Positions 13,901 through 23,947 of a stretch of DNA of 64,000 bases are shown here, piece by piece. The notes beneath the pieces are model-generated. The model had not been told where the DNA came from. It did not search any database and saw only the letters and a program-made list of their open reading frames with translations. This DNA is from Chlorops oryzae (Eukaryota > Arthropoda > Insecta > Diptera > Chloropidae): contig CM035807.1 of NCBI GenBank assembly GCA_020466095.1, positions 105,458,227 to 105,522,226 of the forward strand, given 5' to 3'. A program made the position numbers and the translations under genes. The stretch's first letter is position 1. Each line of letters opens with the position of its first letter.

Positions 13901-16900
13901 ACAACCGGGCAAGCCCCCCCCCCCCCCAGCAACGTTTTCGAATAAAAATTTCTTTTAATTAGAAATTTTTATCAATTAAATGCAAAGTTTTATTGAAAAA
14001 CGATGCCATCGAAGCACTTAAAAGAATTACCCAAACTGGCATATTCGATGGCAGCTTAACTGCGGCGCTGTCGATCAATTCGGATTATATTCGCATTACG
14101 AATCGAAATGGATATTCGAATCGTTCGTCGTTATGCGTTTTAAGCGCACATATACTTAAGTACATAATCAATGCGCTGCACTTGCCTATATACGCCTGTA
14201 CAATTGTACAAGTGCCTATCAGGCTGTCAATAGAGCGATTCAATAACTTCTCGAATCGCAATCTATGAGCTCTACTTAGCAGGTTAAACGCAATTGGCCC
14301 GGCGCGCTTGCCTGCGAGTAGTACGAGTAGCCTGCGATTCAGTCTATTTATGAGCGTATGCGCTGAGCTCGGCTTAAAGTCACAAACATTAGCTGAATAA
14401 CTATGAGCATATATACATACATGTATACATACCTACACACATGGCACAATTCGAGCCTACAAGCAGTAAATTTTTACAATGATCAGTGACGTATCAATCC
14501 ATATTGACGGCCCAACTGACGAATTTCGGGGCTCCAAACAACTGCGTATGTGAGTCGTATGATAAGTTCATTTTAATGTTGTATTTACTTATGCTTAAAG
14601 GAAGCAACGCTTCAGAAAAGATCGTAAAATTTTCTCGATATACTAGCTCGATATTTATCGATTGTAGTATAAATTTTATCAACTACTCGTACTTATCTAT
14701 AGTATATAGTCAGTCGAAGCTGATATTTCAGTACGGACTAAGCTATATGGGTTGAAATATTTTTTTAAACAGGCCAACTTCTGTTCAATTACTTAGTGAA
14801 AACCGCCCTTTTGACACGCCCACTTTTTCGAACTTTTTCAAATTTTTTCGGTGGCTTAAATACAAGCTCATATTACATTGAAATATCTCGAAGAAGTCTG
14901 ATTGTAGGAAAGTTTAAGCGATTTTTGTGGCAGACCCCAGTAGTGAAGGTACTCCTAAAATGGTCCGACCGGGTCCATTCTCGATCTTGTTCTTCTCATG
15001 TCTCCCTCCATATGAACGCCAAATTTCGTCAAGATAACTCAACTCCTTCGATAAGAAATACGGAGGGATGGACAAGGACGGACGGATGGCTAAATTGAAT
15101 CTTCTGGTGACGCTGATCATTTCTATAAGTACATATAAATTTCTATGGTCTCTATCTCTTATGGTTCTGAGTGTTACAAAATATACTATGAAAATCTTAA
15201 GTCCAAGACGCCCTAATACCGGCAACCCGCTCGCCATTAAATCCGCCACTGATAACCATTTCAGCCATAGTAGCATTGCGTCCATTGCGACTTGAATTGT
15301 AATGATCGAAAGAAACACGGCAACAATTGAAATAGATATGGGACACTTAAATGGACGTAAAAATTAGCTAATAGAATGAAGCAATGAAAACAATAAGCAA
15401 GCGAAGACACGACGAAGGGGCAAAAAGTTTTGATAACTTGTTATGGCAATTTGCATGAAATTAACTGAAAAGTGACTTTCACATGTGAAAATCCCCACGT
15501 CAGGCCCCACCGTCTTGAATAAATTCAAAGCTTTTGTTTCATGTGATTGTGTGACGCACTGATTGCGACATTGTTTTGGCAGACGAATCGCATCAAGAAG
15601 AGTTCATTGATCCCATCCAATTCGTGGGAGCATAAAAATCTGCATTCAGTGAAAGTGATCTAAATTTATGTCTTTTCCTTTTATGATATAATATTTTTCT
15701 TTTCCTTCGCTGCGCTCTCAGCAACAAATTCCAATTCTTCTAAGCACCAAACCAAGCCATCGCAATAGTCTCGGTCCCCTCAAGCGAAAGAGAAATTCAA
15801 TTATTTGCATGCACATCATTTGACTTTTCCAACTCATAAACTGAAATGATGAATAAAATAGCGCGAGTTAATATTAAAATTAAAACTATTACGGCATTTG
15901 CGATGCGACTACGGTCGGAATGCGATGGTGAAAATTCCAATGAGTCTTAAGTAGATAATTGCAGTAATCACATAGAAAGAAATGACCGGACAATTTCGTA
16001 TTTTATCATGTACATAATTATTTATAATTTTGAATAACCGTTTTCCCCTACATTTCGAATCGGACTGTTTTGGACTCAAAGGCAATTTTAACCCGGTAGC
16101 AACTAGCGATGCTATATGGCATCACTGAAATGGTTCATTTTCTGTCATCTTCATACCTGAACCAGTTCAATATTTCATTTAATTTTTTATATTTATTTGT
16201 TTTAATTCAAGCGCTACCGGGTTAAACTTTTAATTTTTAATTTTTTTTTGAATTTTCTGTTGTTTCTTGAAGATGAAATGGGTTCGGTTTAGACCAGGCA
16301 ATTCTGATTGCAAAAATTATATAATATAAGATTACGACATGCGCAGTTTTTATTTTTATCCGAGCACTTTTGACGTTTTTATTGGTGCTGCCACAAAGTC
16401 GCGTAAAGTTTTAAAAATATTTTTGTAAAATAAGTTCAAGTTATTAGATTTTTTTTTTTTTAATTGATCATTTTACAAGAATATTTTACTTTAAGGACGA
16501 TGCAAGTATGTGAAAACGAGGTTTTGTGAAAGTTTCAAATTGGTAGTATAATTTTCGAACGTCAGTGGCAACGCTGCAAACACAAAAATTCTTTAATTTA
16601 AATTTTTTGTCTTGAAAATTTTCATCTCGTCAAATATTTTCAATAATTTCAACCAATCAGAATACTTTAAACGCTACGTCACAGGTGCACATGCGCAGAA
16701 GAATCAAATTTTGAACTCGGATTTTCGTAACCTTATAATCTATTATCCTTGTTCTCATTGAAGAGTTTCCCACATTTGCTTCCACTTTCCGTCACCTTCA
16801 GTCAGGATTGCCGAGTCTAATCCGAACCTATTTCATCTTCAAGAAACAACAGAAAATTCAAAAAAAATTTAAAAAATTACAGTATTCCCTGAATATAAGA

Positions 16901-18707
16901 AATATTTGGTTCAAAAATATTGTGGGAAAATGTGGTAATTTTTTCATCGAATTTAATTTACATTGATGCATCACAATTGCACTAGCTGTGGCGTTTTAAC
17001 CCGGGGAATGCTTTAATCGGTAGAAAATAAATCAGATAAAGAATCTACTTATACCTCTAAACCTATGAAGGCGTGGCATTAAATTTACCAAGCCTACTTT
17101 TAGCTTGAATCCTCTCTTTCACATGTGAATTGAGACTACAAAGTCGATCAAGAGCTAACATTTATCATAAGTAGACCCCATCCATGCTCAATACAGATGA
17201 GACTAAATTACAGATGGAGCACTATAGTTCATCTTTATTCACCATATCAAAAACGTGTCTCCTTAAAAAGCGAAAAATTACTCCTTTTGTCTACATAATA
17301 GTACCGATGTCAATAGTTCGTCAATAGTTTTTCATTCTACTGTTGACATTCAATGACAACTCAATGTTAAATGTCCATAACGCAAAGCATTGCGACGGGT
17401 AAAACTGGCCAGTAGTACTGTTGACGCAGTCAGTAGAGAAAGAGTATAGATTCACTATTGACATTTCCTGCAGGGTATGTATAGTTCCTCACACTTCCTT
17501 GCTGAAACCGAATATAATTATGAAGAAACTTTATTGCTTCGCGTAAATTTTATTTGCTCTTTCGCACGAAAGTGTTGCACGCACTATCATGGCGCAAAAA
17601 AAAAAAAGAAAGAAAAAAGAAAACGCCATTCTATTCAAATGTGACCCTTTTCGATGGTATTTCCTCAGAGTTTCATTTGCAGTCCATGATTGCAGAAAGC
17701 TGTGTCATAAAAAGCTATGACAATATTGACATGTTTTGCAGCGTGGTGGAATATGCTGAAAGTGCGAAAATATTTAGGGCAAAGCGATTCGTTTATGTGC
17801 GAGCGTTTGAAAATAATTTTTATTTTTTTTATTTTTTTGTGAATTCATAAAAATAAATTAGGCAAATTATTGTGAGTGAGGGGAAATAATTGAATTTCAG
17901 CGAATTTCAATAAAAAGATTTTTTTTTGATTTATTCACAAAATATGCTCGCATTAATTACAATAGTTTGTAGTCCCTATAAAGCGAACGAATTTGCGCAA
18001 TTTCAGCTACCTACAAACAGAAATGTGATAATAACAATGACATCACATTTCAACGCACAAGGCTGAATCTATTTTGAGCAATATTTTTTATTTAAAATAT
18101 TTAGCACTTTTACATAATTACTTGGGGGCGACGCACATAAGTAAATATTTCGATCTTCAAAACATCTGCGAGATTCGACATAAAATTTATTTTTATATGA
18201 ACCAATAACAAGCACGCTTCAGAGAAAGTCCCTAAACAACCCCTTGTAAATGAATGCTTTTTTTCTTCATTTTTATTTTCCATTTTTCTTTCGAAGAATG
18301 GAGGAAGAAAATCTTGGGTTTGAAATGCTGAAAAGCACGAATGATTCCCCTCAATTTTGCAAAGTAAGCTTAGTATGAAAGGGGACATAAAAAAAAAAAC
18401 ACAAAAACGGTTCTCCTAGCAATCAGCGTTTGAAACTTCTTCAAATCATATTTGAAAGGAAAGCGGAAACGGATGCAGTGCATTGAACCCCTGCACGCGT
18501 TGCAGGATTGCAGCAGGCAACTGTAACTCCTCGCGTTAAGGAAAATTCAAAGGGAGCAATTCTTGTTAATCTAAAAGAGAAATTAATGCACGCCGTCGAA
18601 GTTGTTGACTGAAATCCCAGGCACTTAAGAAATTATGCATGCTCACCTGCATTTAAGGTGAAAATCATGCAGAGCAGAGCTGCCAGAATGTGTCCCATTG
18701 AAGCCAT
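5405..18707 (-). CDS. Ly6/uPAR (three-finger) GPI-anchored protein, frameshifted in exon 3
   Basis: A small secreted membrane-anchored Ly6 protein of the fly quiver/sleepless-related family. Such proteins act at the cell surface or in the secretory path, often in neurons or septate junctions. Exon 1 (18647-18707) encodes a signal peptide MASMGHILAALLCMIFTLNA. Exon 2 (12160-12345) encodes the first finger, starting LKCWRC and including NCTYS (a possible N-glycosylation site) and PVCKK. Exon 3 (5405-5617) carries SRSCFYED, CQTCTTDGCNG and a hydrophobic tail ending LKILFK, typical of a GPI signal. Introns 1 and 2 both break in phase 1 with GTGAGC donors. In that phase exon 3 reads correctly only if one A of the seven-A run at 5603-5609 is removed (VYGKKVISRSC); as given, it is out of frame. 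The corrected length would be about 152 residues, normal for the family. It may be an orthologue of one of the Drosophila 38F Ly6 cluster genes (CG31676-like); I am not certain which. Confidence 0.85.
7158..7370 (+). mobile_element. tRNA-derived SINE
   Basis: The head at 7158-7231 is tRNA-like. It has an A-box-like TAGTTGGTTGAG near 7173 and a good B box GGGTTCAACTCCC at 7211-7223, followed by CAGCTGAGG. A T-rich, non-tRNA body follows (TGGTATCACAAAAGGCC). It lies inside the large second intron of the Ly6 gene. A true tRNA is unlikely because the acceptor stem and anticodon arm do not close. Confidence 0.6.
7527..8155. repeat. 630-bp polypyrimidine CT/TCTT microsatellite
   Basis: An almost uninterrupted run of C and T, mostly (CT)n with TTCTCT, CTTCTT and CCCTCT variants. 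All long open frames across it (Ser/Leu/Phe on plus, Arg/Glu on minus) are artefacts of the repeat. It lies in Ly6 intron 2. Confidence 0.97.
9664..9830. mobile_element. Small MITE
   Basis: The inverted repeat GGCCTTACTCTGTATTGCGA on the left is matched by its complement at 9808-9830, giving about 165 bp with no coding capacity. The duplication is not resolved. It lies inside Ly6 intron 2. Confidence 0.6.
10508..10724. mobile_element. Small MITE
   Basis: The left end GGGGTGTCACAGAATCCGAT pairs with the right end, with GATAGCTGTCGGAAT shared in both arms. It is about 217 bp with no ORF, in Ly6 intron 2. The exact terminus and duplication are unclear. Confidence 0.7.
11485..11689. mobile_element. 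Small MITE
   Basis: The left end AGGCTGAGAACACACCGGAT pairs with the right end (complement AGGCTAAGAGCACACCAGAT). The interior repeats GTTTCGTTTTG in both orientations. About 205 bp, non-coding, in Ly6 intron 2. Confidence 0.65.
12880..13110 (+). repeat. Dispersed repeat, copy 1
   Basis: This stretch shares TCGGGTCCATTCTC, TTGTTCTT, CTCATGTCTCC and the pattern CAAATTT..GTCAAGATA.CTCAAC with 14945-15090 in the same orientation. It looks like a diverged fragment of an interspersed repeat common in flies, perhaps a transposon end. The family is not identified. It lies in Ly6 intron 1. Confidence 0.6.
13914..13927 (+). repeat. Run of 14 C
   Basis: A homopolymer C run just after a CAA-rich stretch (13875-13910). 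It is notable only as a likely sequencing-error site and a rare C run in AT-rich DNA. Confidence 0.95.
14760..15220 (+). repeat. Dispersed repeat, copy 2 (longer)
   Basis: The longer copy of the repeat at 12880-13110. It contains GGTCCGACCGGGTCCATTCT, TTCTCATGTCTCCCTCCAT, CCAAATTTCGTCAAGATAAC and a GGACGGACGG tract. It continues with GTGACGCTGATCATTTCTAT, a sequence I associate with interspersed repeats in dipteran genomes. The open frames over it (15068-15295 plus, 14914-15318 minus) show no domain and are treated as repeat artefacts. Confidence 0.65.
16087..16226. mobile_element. Small MITE
   Basis: The inverted repeat TTTAACCCGGTAGC is matched by GCTACCGGGTTAAA at the right end. About 140 bp, non-coding, in Ly6 intron 1. 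It abuts the next element. Confidence 0.65.
16240..16871. mobile_element. MITE with about 60-bp inverted repeats
   Basis: The left arm GAATTTTCTGTTGTTTCTTG, continuing to AAGATGAAATGGGTTCGG, pairs with the right arm CAAGAAACAACAGAAAATTC. The inner parts of the arms also match (CAGGCAAT / ATTGCCGA). About 630 bp, with no transposase frame. It inserted just beside the 16087-16226 element. Confidence 0.75.
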
Positions 18708-19189
18708 TTTCAATTTTAGATTTTTTCTTCAATTTTTCTTTTACTTTTGAGTAAAATTTTGGTTTATTTTCAAATTTATTTTATGATTTTTACGCTTTCG
18801 CTTAATATCTTTTTATTCACACGAAGAACTCGCGCCAAAAATTTCTTTCGTTTTGTTTTCTTTATTTTTATTTTATTTTATTTTTATTTATTTTTTTTTT
18901 TTTTTGTTGATAGTTTTTAAATATTCAAAACGTGAACTTTTCGAACGGATTTCGATTTGTCGATTCTTCGCACTGTTCCTCCGCATTCGTTGACAACTGA
19001 AAACGAACTAACGCGTCCGACTTTTCGCTGACTTTGGGTCCTCAAAAAAAAATCGTATTTACACTACGCTATTCCGTATAGACTCGCACAATGCTGGGCA
19101 ACGAAGTCAATTCACTGAATGGACTCAACTGCGACTGATTATGTGCTCGAAGTAAAGATCCGAAATTCGTGTCGAACGATTCCGTCTGG

Positions 19190-19235
19190 TGCACTGAACA
19201 ATAAAGTATCGTTAAAACAGTGAAACTATATAGAG
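19190..19235 (-). promoter_or_regulatory. Possible core promoter of the Ly6 gene
   Basis: On the minus strand a TATATA box (19227-19232) is followed by an initiator-like TTCAGTG (A at 19195), about 490 bp upstream of the Ly6 start codon. The spacing from box to initiator is about 37 nt, slightly longer than the usual 30-32, so either the start is nearer 19201 or this is a chance match. Confidence 0.3.
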
Positions 19236-19341
19236 TCCAAATAACAATTGTAATTTCATTTCAAAGTTCCAAGCTGCGAGCGCACACACCCGTAAACACG
19301 CAAGCACACGAGCGCATGTGTGCGTACTAACATGACAGTTA

Positions 19342-19342
<1 letters not shown>

Positions 19343-19374
<32 letters not shown>
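19343..19374 (+). repeat. Run of 32 A
   Basis: An uninterrupted A tract with no SINE or LINE head recognised beside it. It could be the relic of a retroposed tail or simple slippage. Confidence 0.95.
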
Positions 19375-19376
<2 letters not shown>

Positions 19377-22204
19377 TTTAAGTCGGAATTGAACGTCAAA
19401 CGCATAAAACTTGAATAAGTTGAATTTTCAAGTAGAAAGAGATTTTCACATAAACGACTTAAGTGGTTTTATGGGATGAGAGTCAAGAGATGGAATGTGT
19501 TGCTGACAATATTGATTGCTTGTGAAAATCCGTTCGATGGACGATAAAGGAGGAAAAAGCAACTCGAATCATCAATTTGTTTTTCGGTATATAAATTCAC
19601 TCCAATCCAATCCAATTACTTTAAGAACTTTTCTTTGGCTTTGGTGCGAGCTCTGTTCAAGAGGGTTAGAGAATGTTCGTATTCCAATCAAGTTCGATGA
19701 AATTTTTGTCAAAAAAATAGATTCGAGATATGAGTTAATGAATAGGTGTGTTACATATCTACCTCTACTCTGAGTGCTATTCTTAGTTCATATAAAAAGA
19801 AAATTATTTATTTAGGCAGTAAGTAGCCAAGGTTCGTTGGCATAGAGAACGCTTCGATAATTTCCTGTTAGGGGTTGTTTGCTTGTAATAAGAAATGTTT
19901 TATTGTTTAATACAAATAATTTCGAATGAAAAACTCTCACATTAAATGTGACAAAATATTCCTAATTTTCTTATTGATTGTTGAGCGTTTTTCTGAAACT
20001 ATTGGTCAAAGTAAATATTTGGTTAAGAAGTTGAATGACCCCATGACTTGTGTCTGATAGAAGTTGAAACTTAAGAAGAGGACCGTAGAATTTAATTTCT
20101 TAGTTATGAAGTTAAACAGGATAAGGATATTTGTTCTCAAACAGAGGTTTCTCAAACGAAATGTGTTTTCATTTAAGGGGCTATATCCAACTCTGTCAGA
20201 AATGAAACAGAAATGAAAAATTTCTGATTCATTTCTTGAGCGTTTTTGACGTGATAAAGTCTATTAAATCGATGATAGGGCACTCAAATAGCGAGAATCT
20301 GCCGACGGCGAATTCAATGTGCATTCAACATGTTCATCGTTCATTTTACGCGACAACAAAGTTGGTTTGTTGGAGAGGGACGTACGGAGAAGATAAAAAA
20401 AACTCTCCCGTACCACATCCCTGAACATCCCTCACCAACAAACCACTAACTTACACAAAAGTACAAACCGGTTTAGAGCAGAGAGTTCTCTCTCATGAGA
20501 AAGCAAATCGTCTCAATCGTCTCTTCACAAGCAGACAAGGCGAAAATATGCAAAAGGTACACAACGTCCTAATACAAATTTACGTATGGCTATGGGCGCA
20601 CACACAAATTCACACATGTCACGCAATCGACGGACAAGCGCGGGACTGCCAAAAAACAATCAGATTGAAAAATATTTCTCAATAGAAAGATTAATTATAT
20701 TTGATTGATTTGATGATATGCACTTGGCTTCAAAGCAACTCTTCTATAAAATGTAAGCTTCTTCAGTGACCTCCAATCGGTGATCCACAAAATCTTTTTA
20801 AACCTTTTCAGAAATGAAAATAATCAAAGCAATAATTATTTAGCTACATGGAGCGGAAAATTCATGTTCGACGCTTACTTCAAGACCAAAATATTCGTAC
20901 AAAAAACGAAAAACAAATTTTTTCATTAATATATCTCCAAAAAAAAAAAAAATTCAAAAATTGAGTAAATTTCTCTTCACACGAAATTGCTCCAATTTTA
21001 AAAATTGTTTTTATTTTTAACATAAAAATAGACTGGAAAAAAAAACTGAAATCAGCCTGCAAATAATTCTAATTTTTTTTTCTTAACAGTCATTATAAGT
21101 TCACATGATCATCGGGTATTGTTCAACAATTGTTTCAATCACCTCAGGTTAAAAGTAATATCGAAGAGAGGTGAGACTGGGTTGTGTTAGATTGCTAATG
21201 CCTCTGAGAGACATTGGTGGAAAATACCATAAAAGATATCTGCCACCAAATACCAAGATACTGTCGTGACATTTATCCGTTTTATATTTTGACAGGCGTA
21301 AAAAAACTATCGGTACAAGAATTTAACAACGTATGTAGACCTCCTTAAATAGGCCAAAGGGTATTATCAATTAGTTGTCTTTTTCTTTTTCCATTTATAG
21401 CCTCGCTGAACTTCACATATATTTATTAATGCCGTATTTTAATGATGAATCAACTTTTTCGATTTATGGACACATACTTACTATAAAAAATGTCTATGTC
21501 TTTCATTATAATTACTTCAACCCAAAGGAGAACACCCATCCATTTGGAGCAAACCCACATAAGCATTTCCTTATAACTCACATAAACATGCCAAAGTCAT
21601 TTCCTTTAATTTCTTTACCAATATAATTTCTATTCCAATATAAACAAACAAGCAAATCAACGTCAAAAATTTGTTTGGTTTTTTCCGTTCACAATTTACG
21701 TATACATACATACATATGTAGGGTATAATGTTCTAGAGAAGTTTATTATAAGAAAACCACTAAATCATCTTTGCGGGGGTCCCTCCCCTTTTCCTTAACT
21801 AAACTCAATTTTCCTGTCATTAGTGTCGAAATAAATGCTCGCTCATTTGGCTTCTATTGCCACTGCAGACCCAGACAGTTTCTTCCTATCGAGACAACAT
21901 ATTTCATTTCCCTTAAGTGTTTCTCCAATAATTCATTGTTCACGAATATTTTCTTCAATAGTGAACAGAACAGTCATCACACCCCATATTAATTTTTGGC
22001 GTAATTGTAAAAAAGTTAATATCAGAGTAAGTACTTTAAGAAGCAATATATTTTGGAGTATCATTTTCGATTTACGGAATCAGATTTTTTCATTGATGAC
22101 GAGAATTTTCAGGTGGAAACGAATTCGGAAATTATTAGTATTTCAGGCCCCATGATAGGAAAATACCCTTTGGTTTTGTGTTGAATTCGTTTATGTGTGG
22201 AGTA
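19375..22204. other. Intergenic, no gene seen
   Basis: AT-rich sequence between the Ly6 promoter region and a LINE remnant. All open frames are under about 110 codons, show no domain, and are not joined by convincing splice sites. No long inverted repeat was noticed. Confidence 0.5.
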
Positions 22205-22740
22205 GAATTTTATTTATTTCTCCTTCTTCTTCTTCTTGTTTTTTCAAGTGTCCCGGCCTATTCCGTGGTCCGCAAACATCAAGGATTACTTTAAAATTAC
22301 GTCAAGAAGCTCACAAAAATAATCCTTATTCTGTTCGAGACATCCATGCTGTCGAGCGTAAGTAAAATTCTTATCATCACATGATCATTTAGTCTTTTAA
22401 CTTCAATTACCGTAACCCAAAATCTATCAGAGATTACAATACCGACATTGTAGGGACTTTTCGCGACACCATAGTAAAATATCCTAGACACTTCACCAAT
22501 AATACGTGCTTGTGCACCGCTCCATCGGGTTTCCTGTAGTGCACAGAGGTAGATTTTTCTTGTTCTTAAATGCAACGCAAGTTCACTTGATCTACTGATT
22601 AAAGATCGAATATTCAGGCTCGCTTCTCGAATTTTGTTAGAACGAAAAGGAGGGCTCGAGAAAGTTGCAATGTTTTGTGTTTTTATAGCCGGCCCTTCGT
22701 TTGGCCTGTCACTATTCGATAAATTAGTTTTCAAATAAAT
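22205..22740 (-). mobile_element. Internally deleted RTE-like LINE (endonuclease start plus 3' tail)
   Basis: The minus-strand frame 22297-22734 contains LCALQETRWSGAQARIIGE and YNVGIVISDRFW, characteristic of the N-terminal APE-type endonuclease of RTE/BovB-like non-LTR retrotransposons. The protein lacks the rest of the endonuclease and the whole reverse transcriptase. Directly after it, on the low-coordinate side, comes the element's tail: at 22222-22275 a TTC-rich stretch and GGCCTATTCCGTGGTCCGCA, also found at the end of the LINE at 31415. The copy therefore lacks its middle and cannot move by itself. Confidence 0.75.
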
Positions 22741-22854
22741 AAGTAGTCATTTAATGGATCAAATCGAACCGCTGTATCGTTTTGGTTTTGTAGTACCCTT
22801 ATATTAAGCACTCATTTAGTTATCATGTCATCTACTTTATGAGATCAAATTAAA

Positions 22855-22912
22855 TTTTTATTTTTATATTTTTTATTATTTATTTATTTATTTATTTATT
22901 AATTTAATTCAT

Positions 22913-22947
<35 letters not shown>

Positions 22948-23135
22948 TTTGTTTATTTATTTATTTTTTTTTTTATTTATTTATTTATTTATTATTTTTT
23001 TTATTTATATATCTATTTTTTATTAGTTTATTAATTTATTTGTTTATTTTTTATTATTTATTTATTAATTTATTTATTAATTTTTTTATTTATTTGTTTA
23101 TTATTTAGTTTTTTATTTATTTATTTCTATTTATA
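22855..23135 (+). repeat. TTTA-rich tract
   Basis: About 280 bp of (TTTA)n with TTTT and ATTT variants. Simple sequence, no coding content. Confidence 0.95.
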
Positions 23136-23263
23136 ACAATGAGATTAATAATTTAATTCTCGGTCTCGGATTTAGTAAAGTGCTTTTGTAAGTCCCTAAA
23201 AGGTTTTAACAGCTGTGGTTAAGGCACGCTCACGACTACGTTTTGGTTCGATTTTTTAATAAA

Positions 23264-23532
23264 CCCTTCAGTAATGCAAAGGTTAACTTACCAAAAAGGA
23301 GCCACTCTGAGGTTACTCGAAATATGACTGGTCAAAATGTGGAGTATTTTATGTATGACAATTGACTAAGATCTGGAATAGCAACAACTAGCCTAGTCTA
23401 ATTGACCATAGGAGGTCTACTCGTGGAATAGTTAAATGTAGGAGTGGTTCTATTTCAATGACAAATCATTGTTAAAAAAGACAGCTTGTGACTAGTACGG
23501 GAGTAGTTGGATAGCAGTTGGGATTACTGCAG
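23264..23532 (-). repeat. Dispersed inverted-end repeat, copy 1
   Basis: The ends CCCTTCAGTAATGCA and ATTACTGCAGG are inverted relatives. The interior (AGGTCTACTCGTGGAATAG, GACTAGTACGGGAGTAGTTG) matches the complement of 30665-31023, so both are copies of one element in opposite orientation. Non-coding. It lies about 0.4 kb upstream of the IFT80 start. Confidence 0.65.
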
Positions 23533-23947
23533 GATATGCGAAAGTTCGTGTTTACGTATTATTTACAACGATCCTAATTTTATTCAAGCAGAATTTATAC
23601 GAAGCCGTGCGGTTCTTCAGCAGAATGGTTGTTTTAATCAAAGCTGTTTTTTTTTTAACTTCCACAAGCTTCTTGAGAGAGGCCAATGATATAAAAATAT
23701 CCAAAAATTGTTTCGCCGGATCATGTTTTGCTGTTGTTCAACTCAAGCGATGGAGTACCGACAGCTTTAAGACTCAATATAAACTCACATAGTGAGGCAA
23801 CAGGTGGTTATGTTAGAATGCAACCATTGGCAACCAAAACGTTCCCATGGCAACTGAATGTGGTATAAACAAAAAAAAATTCCATTTCTTCGATGACGCT
23901 TGGAGTGAAAAAGTTAAACTTTCCCCAATATTTAATATTAATTTAAA

